Shown: positions 25,301 through 33,202 of the stretch, piece after piece | How positions within the stretch are numbered: position 1 is the first letter of the stretch | Layout of the letters: the number at the start of each line of letters is the position of its first letter | Origin: Planctomycetota bacterium | GTDB lineage: Bacteria; Planctomycetota; UBA8742; UBA2392 | Assembly (NCBI GenBank): GCA_020425695.1 | Contig: JAGQRE010000025.1 | Span: 1 to 35,700, forward strand | Reading direction: 5' to 3' | Length of the DNA stretch: 35,700 bases | Notes under the pieces: model-generated | Databases searched by the model: none | What the model was told of the DNA's origin: nothing | The model's input: only the letters and a program-made list of their open reading frames with translations | Position numbers and translations under genes: made by a program

Positions 25301-25831
25301 TTCTTCTTTCAGCCGGTCGCGCATGACGTTCACGAATGCCGAGCCCAGGACGACACCCGCCGACGTGTGCGACGTGATCTCTCCGTTGGGCAGCCTGCGC
25401 AGAAATGGGTTGTGCCCGGCTGAAGCGTACCGCAACAGCCCCGTCTGAAGGTTCACAACCCCGTACCAGACAGTCACGAAACTGCCCGCAGGCAGGTCGG
25501 TCGCCAGGTCTTCGCATGAGATTTTCAAGACCTCGGCCGGGGAAGGATTGCGGCGCCCGTGGATCTGCAGGGTCTTCTTGGCGGCGGCCATCATGAGCGC
25601 GGCGTCGAGCCCGTGGCCGGAGACGTCGGCCAGCACAATGCCGAGCTCGGTGGGGGAGACCTGGATGAAATCGTAGAAGTCGCCGCCCAGTTCCTCGCAG
25701 GCTTCGTAGTGGACGCCGATCTCAAGCTCCGGCAGCACCGGGGCGTCCGGCAGCATGCCAAGCTGCACCGCACGCGCGCGCAAGAGCGAGCGTGTCACCC
25801 GTGTGCGCTGTTCGGTGTTCTCCGAAGCCAT
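22400..25831 (-). CDS. SpoIIE/PP2C phosphatase - STAND ATPase - TPR - zinc ribbon fusion protein
   Basis: A 1143-aa cytosolic signalling protein. Residues 30-255 are a SpoIIE/RsbU-type PP2C phosphatase with 'GGDFYD' (49-54), 'LADVSGHG' (67-74), 'AGHNP' (138-142), 'YTDGVSEA' (190-197) and 'TDDDVTML' (242-249), so the metal-binding acids are intact. Residues about 275-560 form a STAND/AP-ATPase: 'FIGREEE', Walker A 'GVAGLGKTR' (305-313), Walker B 'LLVLDNAE' (376-383), 'IVTSQ' (406-410) and the GxP motif 'GMPLAIELAASR' (480-491). A winged-helix region and about 450 residues of TPR-like helices follow. A four-Cys zinc ribbon (Cys1105, 1108, 1125, 1128) ends the protein. RsbU-like phosphatases dephosphorylate anti-sigma antagonists; here nucleotide-gated sensing probably controls that output. 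The ATG at 25831 has only a weak ribosome site. Confidence 0.93.
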   Translation of the reverse strand: MASENTEQRTRVTRSLLRARAVQLGMLPDAPVLPELEIGVHYEACEELGGDFYDFIQVSPTELGIVLADVSGHGLDAALMMAAAKKTLQIHGRRNPSPAEVLKISCEDLATDLPAGSFVTVWYGVVNLQTGLLRYASAGHNPFLRRLPNGEITSHTSAGVVLGSAFVNVMRDRLKEETLQLTPGDWLLFYTDGVSEAADHNDEQFGTDRLNESFANAPTGSAIEVLQSVQMDVETFRAGRETDDDVTMLALRFRGVSEPELQPAWQPHIESNLPARSNSFIGREEEMLAIGAALEEGHSVIPIVGVAGLGKTRLALEAAREVANDYIGGTWFVALDNCVDVASVVGAVAGELGLGGLGADPAAALANALELRGPTLLVLDNAETCIEALRSVLEHLRRDAPSTRCIVTSQLHLGQSDEHEIEIKPLASPGSAFRNVSFEEAIDFASVGLLIDRAQRVKPDFKLTAENVQPVLGICAELEGMPLAIELAASRLGQLTPGEVFRQLRTPTNKIAMLRAQAGESALPYRSMREALEWSYAHLEDWEQACFRQMCAFRGGFFLEAAEEVVIVPRGNANRSVIEAIDNLLHKSFLRRESTPYGTRFNTYSSLRDFASRLTQQGENDDFEKRHIAFFVKYASVWNDARSSRKLVEATERIALDADNIRNAMRVAMDRGDLKSAMRLFDALYHCRDQRGSGNIRPLVNEFWELRDRLSDIDRVLVIQMKAADELTGGNAQDALLHATQAVDFAEEKNLTTALISSLMMRGRAAGNMGNEQRGLEDFERVIEIAQRTGNERNVGVAQISIANIASRQNRFGDAERMFREANKLLESLGDLHQAHVANTNLIMLYLRQKRWDDAEALIEQTRDITEQTGSREMSAMRELSLARLLEGKGQPESAIEHYMTALSLFQEAGHGINASVTRLDMGTLCLSVGDIDAAREAAAHVKRFASISRTQLLTMRLNRLLGLIEIEDGDFTKARNILAENDEQTSKRPEASLRLTNKALLALAEFKCGHLDKTMNLVIEALPQIENAKPPMPDVQFLATVLRARVLQAQGKQANATRFAAMARELAAANGYTQYSINYFERAGMELLDVPATPEEAIRIRVRCPVCAQRYMGSEGRIRSLKKCMKCGMSPFKPLKMHEDES

Positions 25832-25895
25832 GGGTTACCGGTGAAGGGTGTGAGCCCGTCAATTCTCCGGTTTCGCCCGGGTTATGCAAGTGCGG

Positions 25896-26780
25896 TCACT
25901 TGGAGCGCAGGTTGACCGTGATATCGGCCTTGCCGTCAACGAAGTCATCGGCACTCAGCACAACGGTCTGACTTACGCTCCTGCCGTGCTCATACTGGGC
26001 GTCGAGCAACTCCACCTGCAGAGTGCGGTTGTCGGAAACGACGGGGCGCAGCCCGACAATTCGGTAATCTGGGCCTGTGCCGGTGAGTCTCAGTCCGAAG
26101 GAACTGCGATTCTCCCAGCTCGAGATAACGGCTCGTCCGTGGTAGGGCTCACCATGGAAGAACAAGCGAAGCCTCAATTCGTGACCCTCCGAGCCCAGCG
26201 TGATTTGACCCAGGTCGAGTAACTTGTGGTCCGCGAAATCCAGGCGGGCATGATGCTGGTACAGGGTGTTGTCGGTTGCATCCCTGTAGGCCACGTACAA
26301 GTCAAAGGTTGATTTTGCGCCTTCACCGTCGAATGAACGAACGATCAGATTGCCGCCGGAGTCGGTAGAGGCGAGTGTGTCGTAGCTCCGACGCATTCCC
26401 GCTTGGTTTGAATGGCGATCCAGCTCTACCACCGCGCTTTCAGCCGGTTGTCCATTGGGCAGGACGAACCTCGCTTTGAGCACACGATGCGAATGAGGAA
26501 CACTGATCTCGTAGTGGATCTTGTCGCCGTTCGCGTCGATTGTCTGGACTGCTACCTGGTCCGAAAACGTGAAAAACCGCCCGCCGCTGAACAGGGCCCA
26601 GGCGGCCAGCCCTATGGCCAACCACTTCCAATTTGCACTCACACCGGACTGCTTTGGCGGTGGGTCCCAGATGCTTGTGCCGCGCTGCTTTTGCCGCTTT
26701 GCGCTGACTAGCGTCAACGCGAACAGGATTCCGACGAACACGAAAGAGCCGGTGAGGACCAAACCTGCTTCTATCGACAT
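25896..26780 (-). CDS. Membrane-anchored protein of unknown function with two N-terminal helices
   Basis: A 294-aa protein I do not recognise. It begins with two hydrophobic helices (about 5-27 and 52-68) joined by a basic loop with 'WDPPPKQ'. The remaining 220 residues are mostly beta, Asp/Ser/Arg-rich and probably extracytoplasmic, as in an exported beta-sandwich domain. The start at 26780 is set by GGAG at 26786-26789, 5 nt upstream; an in-frame ATG at 26816 would precede that site. It lies 64 bp upstream of the phosphatase/STAND gene on the same strand and may provide its extracellular input, which is inference. Confidence 0.7.
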   Translation of the reverse strand: MSIEAGLVLTGSFVFVGILFALTLVSAKRQKQRGTSIWDPPPKQSGVSANWKWLAIGLAAWALFSGGRFFTFSDQVAVQTIDANGDKIHYEISVPHSHRVLKARFVLPNGQPAESAVVELDRHSNQAGMRRSYDTLASTDSGGNLIVRSFDGEGAKSTFDLYVAYRDATDNTLYQHHARLDFADHKLLDLGQITLGSEGHELRLRLFFHGEPYHGRAVISSWENRSSFGLRLTGTGPDYRIVGLRPVVSDNRTLQVELLDAQYEHGRSVSQTVVLSADDFVDGKADITVNLRSK

Positions 26781-26840
26781 GACATCTCCGGTCTCAGTGC
26801 TGGCACTTTTGATCATAGTTGTGGCAGTGCAGAAATGAAA

Positions 26841-26867
26841 ACGGAACCGGCTAAAGGCCGGTTCCGT
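26841..26867 (-). terminator. Terminator downstream of the GspE/PilB-type ATPase gene
   Basis: Perfect 11-bp stem ACGGAACCGGC (26841-26851) with 26857-26867 around a 5-nt loop. On the minus strand it is followed by TTTTCATTTC, so it should end the GspE transcript. It lies 18 bp after that stop and separates it from the unknown membrane-protein gene. Confidence 0.88.
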
Positions 26868-26885
26868 GTTTCTTGTGCATTTCGT

Positions 26886-28589
26886 CTAGAATGTGTCGCG
26901 CTGGGTGATCGTTGCGATCTCTGAGAGTGTCGTCTGGCCCAGGATCGCCTTGCGCACGCCGTCCATGCGCAGGGTTCGCAGCCCGCCGGTTTGTACCGCG
27001 TCGCGCTTGATTTCGCCGGCCGCGACCTTTTCTACGATCTGTTGCTTGATGTGTTCCGTGATCGGCAGAACTTCGTGGATGGCGGTTCGCCCCGTAAACC
27101 CAGTCTTGAAACAGGCCTCGCAGCCGTCGCCATGCAGCAGCACACCGTTCGGCAGGTCAGCCGTCGTGAGGTCGAAATTGCGTAACTCGCGCTCGTCCGG
27201 GATGTACTCCGACTTGCACTCTTTGCAGATGCGGCGCACGAGGCGCTGGGCAACTACGCAGATCACCGAGGACGAAACCAGGAACGGTTCAACCCCCAGG
27301 TCCACGAGTCGTGTCACGCTGGAAGGCGCGTCGTTGGTGTGCAGCGTGCTGAACACCAAGTGACCCGTCAGGGCCGACTGGATGGCGATGTGCCCGGTTT
27401 CAAGGTCACGAATTTCGCCGACGAGGATGACATCCGGGTCCTGGCGCACGAAACTGCGCAGCGCCTTGGCGAAGGTCAGCCCCTTCTTTTCGTTTACTTC
27501 AACCTGGCTGGCGCCGGGCATCTGGTATTCGATCGGGTCTTCAATCGTGAGGATGTTGATGTCGGGGCGGTTGATGTTACCGATGGCGGCGTACAGCGTT
27601 GTCGTCTTGCCTGAGCCGGTGGGGCCGGTCAGCAGGATGATGCCGTTTGAGTACTCAAGATAGGTGTTAAAGATCTCCTCGTTGTCCGGCATGAAGCCGA
27701 TATCCGCGAGGTGGAACTGCTTGTTGTTCTTTTCAAGCAAACGAATGACTACGCGTTCGCCGTAGTTGGTGGGCACGGTGCTGATACGCAGGTCGATGTC
27801 GGCGTCGCCCATCTTGACGCTGGCGCGACCGTCCTGCGGCAGGCGGCGCTCGGCGATGTCCATGCGCCCCATGACTTTGATACGCGCGACGATGGCATCC
27901 TGCAGCTTTTTGCTGGGTGTCATCACGTCGTACAGCACACCGTCAACCCGGTAGCGCACCTGCAGTTTGTGCTCGCTGGGCTGGATGTGAATGTCCGAGG
28001 CGCGCATGCGCAGTGACTGGCTGAAAATCGTGTTCACGAGCTTGATGATCGGCGCCGCAGTCGCGACGTTCAGGATGTCTGTCTTTTCGTTGAACTCGAC
28101 GTCGCTTTCGAGCATGCCTTCGGCTTCAAGGTCGCGCTCGACTTCGTCGCTGATCTCACTTTTCTGTGAGTAGTTCTTGTTGATCAGTTCGCTGATTTCG
28201 ACGCGCGGGGCAAGCACCGGCTCGATCGGCTTGCGCAGCAGGCTTGCCAACTCGTCCATCGGGTACAGGTCGAGGGGGCGGCAGGTTGCGACGCGTACGC
28301 TTCCGCCGACTTCGTTCAGGGCAATCAGGTTGTAATTGCGCGCGAAACCGGATGGCACGCGCTCTGCGAATTTGGGGTACGGCTTGTAGCCCGACAAATC
28401 ACCCTCAAAGGGCAGCCCAAGCTGCTGGCTGAAGAACTGCAGCATGTCGGATTCGCCAAGAATGCCGGATTCGACCAGCGCGGAGTCCAGCTTGTCCCCG
28501 TTTTCTTTGGCCTTGCTGATCAAATGCTCAACTTTGTCCTCACGGACGCCGTGTTCTTCGATCAGATATCTGGCAAGCAGTTGCGACAT
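26886..28589 (-). CDS. GspE/PilB-type secretion or pilus assembly ATPase
   Basis: A 567-aa cytoplasmic hexameric ATPase that powers type II secretion or type IV pilus assembly. It has an N-terminal MshEN/GspE-N domain (about 1-140), Walker A 'GPTGSGKTT' (322-330), Asp box 'LTIEDPIEY' (347-355), Walker B 'ILVGEIRD' (388-395), His box 'GHLVFSTLHTND' (409-420) and a tetra-Cys zinc site (Cys455, 458, 490, 493), which is typical of extension ATPases rather than PilT. All catalytic motifs are intact. ATG 28589 is preferred, with GGGG about 8 nt upstream; a GTG at 28604 would add 5 residues. No gspF/pilC gene adjoins. The secretin at 2.4 kb could be a partner, but this is inference. Confidence 0.94.
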   Translation of the reverse strand: MSQLLARYLIEEHGVREDKVEHLISKAKENGDKLDSALVESGILGESDMLQFFSQQLGLPFEGDLSGYKPYPKFAERVPSGFARNYNLIALNEVGGSVRVATCRPLDLYPMDELASLLRKPIEPVLAPRVEISELINKNYSQKSEISDEVERDLEAEGMLESDVEFNEKTDILNVATAAPIIKLVNTIFSQSLRMRASDIHIQPSEHKLQVRYRVDGVLYDVMTPSKKLQDAIVARIKVMGRMDIAERRLPQDGRASVKMGDADIDLRISTVPTNYGERVVIRLLEKNNKQFHLADIGFMPDNEEIFNTYLEYSNGIILLTGPTGSGKTTTLYAAIGNINRPDINILTIEDPIEYQMPGASQVEVNEKKGLTFAKALRSFVRQDPDVILVGEIRDLETGHIAIQSALTGHLVFSTLHTNDAPSSVTRLVDLGVEPFLVSSSVICVVAQRLVRRICKECKSEYIPDERELRNFDLTTADLPNGVLLHGDGCEACFKTGFTGRTAIHEVLPITEHIKQQIVEKVAAGEIKRDAVQTGGLRTLRMDGVRKAILGQTTLSEIATITQRDTF

Positions 28590-28679
28590 GATGAACCCCA
28601 GCACGAAACGTTGTGTCCCGGAAACTCGAAATCCGGACGCTTGAGTTTAACGCCTGTCATGGCCGGAAGTTGGGCAGAT

Positions 28680-29819
28680 TTAACCCGGTTCAGCGCCCGT
28701 CGGCTGCGCCTCAGATTCAGGTTTCTCAAGCTTTTGCCCGGCTTGTTGCTTTTCCTGCTGGTCGTCGAAGCGTTTTCTTGCTTCTTCCGCCTCTTCGGCG
28801 GTCTCCGTGGCCGTTTTGAACTTCTTCAGTTCTTCTTCGGCGACCGTAATCTTGTCAAACGTGACGCCATCCACCCGATAGCGCATCAACAGGTAGATCA
28901 GGACGTCAGAGGACAGCCCGACAACCATCAGCCACGACACAAGCAGGAACACCGTCGCCCAGAACACCATGCCTATGGTCAGGGCGGCCTCGTTGCCCTC
29001 AAAGCGCCCGGTGCCCTGAATTGTCGCCTCACGCATGGCGGCCATGGCCAAATCACCCTGCCCGACCATCCACATGGCCCCGCACACCATGCCCCAGGCC
29101 ACACCCAGCACCAGCCCGCCCACAAGCAGCGAAGCAGCCACCACGCCGATCTTCGCCGCCCAGTAGGCGAAATAGCGCCCGGGACGTTGCATTACATAGC
29201 TCATGGCGCGGCTCAGGGCTTCGAGGTAATCGCGCCCCTCAATCGTCGCGGCCGGGCCCATCATTGGTGCGGCAGCGATCGCAACGACCATGAAGCTGGC
29301 GCCGAATACGACCAGCACGAGGGCAAGCGGCAGCGTGATGCCAACCAGAACGCCCCCGGTCGCACCCGGGATGTATGTCAAAAGCGACCACAACAGCAGC
29401 AGCAGAAAGCACAGGGCGGGAGGAATCATGGCAATGGCCGGCACAAATGCGGCCTGCCGGCTGAGAAACGGGATGTTCGGGTTACGGTCGCGCTCGTCAC
29501 GGGCGATGTCCATGGCGGCGCTGCGCTGGACAGGCGCGCACAGATATGCGAAGCCTGTCCACCAGCCGCCAAGAACAAAAACGGCCACGAGGGCTTTGGT
29601 TGGGGTCCACGGCTGATCCACCACCAGTTGCCAGGCACCGAATACACCGCCGACGGACAGCCAGCTCCCGTCGATACGCCACGCAAGCAGCGTAAACACG
29701 CCCATGGTGACAAGAAGTGTCCACGAAAGAGCCGCACCGGCCTGCGTAACCCGTTGAAGGTCGAACGCCAGCCCAAATGCTGTGGGGATATCACGAACGT
29801 CATGCCGAAGCATACGCAT
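28680..29819 (-). CDS. Polytopic membrane protein of unknown function
   Basis: A 379-aa integral membrane protein with about six hydrophobic helices (for instance near 30-47, 75-95, 130-150, 155-185, 215-245 and 285-310). A charged cytosolic C-terminal tail of about 65 residues follows, rich in Glu, Lys and Gln. 'DYLEALSRAMSYVMQRPGRYFAYW' is a conspicuous amphipathic segment between helices. I recall similar long membrane proteins in Planctomycetes but cannot name a family. It lies 91 bp upstream of the GspE gene on the same strand and diverges from the DUF502 gene with a 92-bp shared promoter region. The ATG at 29819 has no strong ribosome site; an ATG two codons later is also possible. Confidence 0.75.
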   Translation of the reverse strand: MRMLRHDVRDIPTAFGLAFDLQRVTQAGAALSWTLLVTMGVFTLLAWRIDGSWLSVGGVFGAWQLVVDQPWTPTKALVAVFVLGGWWTGFAYLCAPVQRSAAMDIARDERDRNPNIPFLSRQAAFVPAIAMIPPALCFLLLLLWSLLTYIPGATGGVLVGITLPLALVLVVFGASFMVVAIAAAPMMGPAATIEGRDYLEALSRAMSYVMQRPGRYFAYWAAKIGVVAASLLVGGLVLGVAWGMVCGAMWMVGQGDLAMAAMREATIQGTGRFEGNEAALTIGMVFWATVFLLVSWLMVVGLSSDVLIYLLMRYRVDGVTFDKITVAEEELKKFKTATETAEEAEEARKRFDDQQEKQQAGQKLEKPESEAQPTGAEPG

Positions 29820-29911
29820 CGAGGAAGTCTATTGGGTGTGAGACGTCGGTCAAGCGCTGTTGACCGCGGCTATCAAGGGCCCTACATTTCAACGGGGGTA
29901 GCGGAAACTTC

Positions 29912-30997
29912 ATGCCATCGAAACCGAAGCGCAAGACAGGGCCGATAGCCCGCGCGTTCATCAAGGGGCTTTCCATCATTTTGCCCGCGATCATCACGAT
30001 CGCGATTTTCGCGTGGGCGTGGGACATCCTTCGCGTCTACGTCGTTGAGTTGACCATCAAGGCCATCGACAGCGTCAAGATTTACCCCGCGCGTCAGATG
30101 ACCGACGTCGAGCTGAACTACCTGCCTGACGAATACTTCCTGCCGAACAGAAACCCGGACGGCACAGTCGTCGGTGAAGTCGTCCACACGGAGTCGAACC
30201 TCAAGCGTCCGCCGCGCGTGATGGACCTGCCCTCTGAATACCAGGGCATGACGCCGCCGGGCAAAGAGCGCAGCGTGCTGCAGGCCATTCTGGACGCCAA
30301 CTCGTGGTCGCGCGAGTACGACCCGATCAGCGGGCGCGCTGTCTCGTACAACTGGTTCGACTATCTGCTGGCCAGCGTGCTTGGATTAACGCTGGTCGTG
30401 CTGCTGGGGTTCCTGGCGCGTAACTTCATCGGGCGCAGGTTCGTGGCCTTGATGGAGTGGTTTGTTACGCGGGTGCCGGTGGTTCGTTCGATTTATCCGC
30501 ATGCCAAGCAGTTGGTTGAGTTCTTCTTCACCGACAACAAGGCCATCGAGTTCGATACCGTCGGCGTTTGCGAGTATCCGCGCCGCGGGCTCTGGTCGAT
30601 CTGTTTCGTTACCGGGGCAGGGCTGAAAACGATCCAGGATCACATCGGGCAGCGAACAGTGACCATTTATGTACCAAGTTCGCCGGCCCCGATGACCGGC
30701 TACACGATGATTCTCCCGGCCGACGACGTGATCCAGGTGGATATCAGCGTCGAAGAGGCGATGAAGTATGTGATCTCCGGTGGCGTGCTGGCGCCGGTTA
30801 CGGAGTTGGTGCGCCCGGCGTCGGGGGCCCAGTACGCGCTGTCGCACACCATCAATGAGCAGATTCGCAAGCGCCAGACGGCCATCCTGCGGAAGGCAAA
30901 AACGGACAGGCATGCCAGAGGTGAATCGGAAGACGAGACCGAGTCAGCGGAAGCTGCGCCGGATGGCAAGGCAGAGGACGCCAAGAAGGAAGATTGA
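29912..30997 (+). CDS. DUF502 family membrane protein with extended periplasmic insert
   Basis: A 361-aa protein with TM1 (about 18-43), a long polar segment (about 44-150), TM2 (about 153-175) and the conserved DUF502 cytosolic part. That part shows 'VPVVRSIYPHAKQLVEFF', 'CEYPRRGLWSICFVTG', 'YVPSSPAPMTGYTMILP' and 'VDISVEEAMKYVISGG'. Function of the family is unknown. The polar segment between the helices is about 100 residues, longer than in the DUF502 proteins I remember. The C-terminal 40 residues are charged and low complexity. It faces the cold-shock gene, with a 52-bp gap containing a small GGGGG/CCCCC hairpin. Confidence 0.85.
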   Translation: MPSKPKRKTGPIARAFIKGLSIILPAIITIAIFAWAWDILRVYVVELTIKAIDSVKIYPARQMTDVELNYLPDEYFLPNRNPDGTVVGEVVHTESNLKRPPRVMDLPSEYQGMTPPGKERSVLQAILDANSWSREYDPISGRAVSYNWFDYLLASVLGLTLVVLLGFLARNFIGRRFVALMEWFVTRVPVVRSIYPHAKQLVEFFFTDNKAIEFDTVGVCEYPRRGLWSICFVTGAGLKTIQDHIGQRTVTIYVPSSPAPMTGYTMILPADDVIQVDISVEEAMKYVISGGVLAPVTELVRPASGAQYALSHTINEQIRKRQTAILRKAKTDRHARGESEDETESAEAAPDGKAEDAKKED

Positions 30998-31049
30998 GCT
31001 GTCTGCCGGGCGAACCGAAGGGGGCTGCCCCCGTTGCTCTATGAAACCG

Positions 31050-31271
31050 CTAGCCTGCTACGCGAATGTCGTGGGCGATTGCCCCGCGGTCAGTCTGCTC
31101 AAGAATAAACTCAATCTCCTGCCCGGGCTTCAACTCAATCACGCCGTCGCTGCGGATTGCCCCGTAGTGCAGGAAGACCTCGGCTGCGCCGGTTCGTGTC
31201 GCGTAGCCGTAGCCCTTGCGGGCGTCGTACCATTTCACTGTGCCGCGTGCTTTGACCCGTGTGTTCGCCAT
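31050..31271 (-). CDS. Cold-shock domain protein (CspA family)
   Basis: A 73-aa single-domain nucleic-acid-binding protein. The OB fold shows 'GTVKWYDARKGYGYA' (RNP1-like 'KGYGYA') and 'VFLHY' (RNP2-like), then 'LKPGQEIEFILEQTDRGAIA'. Usual members have 'KGFGFI' and 'VFVHFSAI', so this one is diverged but keeps the aromatic patches that bind single-stranded RNA or DNA. The ATG at 31271 gives the normal length. The ABC exporter gene ends 58 bp upstream on the same strand. Confidence 0.92.
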   Translation of the reverse strand: MANTRVKARGTVKWYDARKGYGYATRTGAAEVFLHYGAIRSDGVIELKPGQEIEFILEQTDRGAIAHDIRVAG

Positions 31272-31329
31272 GGCGGAATGATCCGAGATTCAGCGCCCAC
31301 GATCAAGTGGGGATAACTTGAACGGTTTC

Positions 31330-33141
31330 TTACGCCAACTCGGCCGCGAGTTCCTGCCTGCGGGCGAGATCTGCGTACAGACCGCCGGAGGCGCGAAGTG
31401 CGGCGTCGGTTCCGCGCTCTGTGATGCGTCCGTGGTCCAGCACGATGATCTCGTCGGCGTGGGCCACGGTGCTGATGCGCTGGGCAATGATCACGGTCGT
31501 GACCTCGCGAGATTCCTTCTTCAGGTTGCGCAGGATTCGTTCTTCGGTGTCGGTGTCCACAGCGCTCAGGCAGTCATCGAGTACAAGAATGGTCGGGTTT
31601 GCCGCGAGCGCTCGCGCAATGCTGGCGCGCTGCTTCTGCCCGCCGGAAAGGTTAACACCGCGCTCGCCCAGCATGGTGTCGTAGCCCTTGGGCAGGCTCC
31701 GGACCTCTTCTTCGAACTCGGCGGCCTGCGTGTACTTATGAATGAGTTCGGTTCGTCCCTCGGTATCCGGCGCGATGGCAAGACCGATGTTGTTCGCGAT
31801 TGTGTCTGAGAAAAGAAAGCTGTCCTGCGGCACGTAGCCGATGAAACTGCGCAGGGCATGCGAGTCGTAACTCTCGATCGGCTTTCCATCAATCAGGATA
31901 CGCCCCGTCGTCGGCGCCATCAGTCGCAGCAGCAGGCTGGCGACGGTTGATTTCCCGCTGCCGACCTGCCCGACAATCCCGATCGTTTTGCCCGCCGGTA
32001 TTTTGAACGAGACGTCTTCAAGGGCCAACGGCAGATCGTCAGCGTAGCGCAGATTGACGTTCTCGAACTCAATATCGCCCCGGATGCTCGCGGGCGCATC
32101 TCCGCCGGGAACCTGCGCCGGATCAGGCTCACGTTGCACCAGCGCATCCAGACGACGCAGGCTTGCGCTGGCGCGTACGAACAGCATGGTCACCCAGCCC
32201 AGTGCAATCATCGGCCAGTACAGCCCAAGGTTGTAAAGAATGAAGGCTGCAAGGTCGCCTGTGCTGAAGCGACCAGCGCCAACCTCGACAGCGCCGAAGT
32301 ACAGAATGATCAGCACGCCCAGCCCGCTGAAACCCCAGATGCACGACTGGAACAGCGCCTGGTTGCGCGCCTGCCCGAGCTTGTTTTCGAGGTAGGTCTT
32401 GCCGTGGTTGCGCAGCTCTTCGATTTCGAAGTTCTCGCGACTGAAGGCCTTTACGACGCGCGCACCGGCAAAGTTTTCCTGGGCGCGGGCCGAGAGCTGC
32501 TCAAGGTCTTCCTGACTGCGCAGGCTGTATTTGCGCACACGCGGATTGAACCAGATCGTTGCCGCCGTCAGCCCCACAAGCGGGATCAACGCCAGCCACG
32601 TCAGCAGCGTGTTCAGGCTGAACATGATCAGCAGCGACGCCGGGAACAGGAAGATCGTGCCGCCGATGTACATGACCGCCGGGCCGATCATCATGCGCAC
32701 GGCCTCAACGTCGCTGGTCATGAGGCTCATGATTCCGCCGCTGCGGGTGTTGTCGAAGAAGCTGGCTGGCTGGTCTTGCAGGCGGGCGTACATCTTCTTC
32801 TTGAGGTTGTACTCGGTGCGGCGCGATATGCGGATCAGGTAGAAGCGCTTCATGAACGTACAGACGGCCAGCGCCACTGACAGCACCACCACCATGCCGA
32901 GGCACAGTTGCACGAAGCTCATGTCGGCCGACATCTCGCCCGGAAGCAGAGTCACGGCCATGCGGCTGGCGAGCCCTTCTTCAATGCGAAACCCGTCGGG
33001 CGAGGCTGCGTCGACTGCGAGCTTGATGTAGATGGGGACGACGGTCTGGATCAGTGAGCCCAGGATCAGCGCAATCATGCCAATGACGAACCAGCGAAGG
33101 TTCGCCCGATACTCGGCGAGGATGAAACGAATCGTACGCAC
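31330..33141 (-). CDS. ABC transporter, fused permease/ATP-binding exporter
   Basis: A 603-aa half-transporter with six membrane helices in the first 320 residues and a nucleotide-binding domain in the last 240. Visible motifs are Walker A 'GQVGSGKST', Q-loop 'YVPQDS', signature 'LSGGQKQR', Walker B 'ILVLDDCLSAVD' and the switch His in 'IIAQRIST'. Substrate cannot be read from sequence; MsbA/multidrug-like exporters look closest. The GTG at 33141 is chosen as start because AAGG lies 6 nt upstream and it gives 'MRTIRFILAEYR'; the frame stays open to a TTG at 33183. The unknown membrane-protein gene ends 61 bp upstream. Confidence 0.93.
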   Translation of the reverse strand: MRTIRFILAEYRANLRWFVIGMIALILGSLIQTVVPIYIKLAVDAASPDGFRIEEGLASRMAVTLLPGEMSADMSFVQLCLGMVVVLSVALAVCTFMKRFYLIRISRRTEYNLKKKMYARLQDQPASFFDNTRSGGIMSLMTSDVEAVRMMIGPAVMYIGGTIFLFPASLLIMFSLNTLLTWLALIPLVGLTAATIWFNPRVRKYSLRSQEDLEQLSARAQENFAGARVVKAFSRENFEIEELRNHGKTYLENKLGQARNQALFQSCIWGFSGLGVLIILYFGAVEVGAGRFSTGDLAAFILYNLGLYWPMIALGWVTMLFVRASASLRRLDALVQREPDPAQVPGGDAPASIRGDIEFENVNLRYADDLPLALEDVSFKIPAGKTIGIVGQVGSGKSTVASLLLRLMAPTTGRILIDGKPIESYDSHALRSFIGYVPQDSFLFSDTIANNIGLAIAPDTEGRTELIHKYTQAAEFEEEVRSLPKGYDTMLGERGVNLSGGQKQRASIARALAANPTILVLDDCLSAVDTDTEERILRNLKKESREVTTVIIAQRISTVAHADEIIVLDHGRITERGTDAALRASGGLYADLARRQELAAELA

Positions 33142-33202
33142 GTGCAGCCTTGTAGGTAGCTTGGGTCGAAGCCTAGCTTGCAAACACTACAAGCGGAACG
33201 AG

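Noticed and set aside
28524-29948. 474-aa plus-strand open frame with His/Gln-rich content
   Set aside because: Spans the GspE 5' end and lies antisense to a polytopic membrane protein; the composition is that of a shadow frame.
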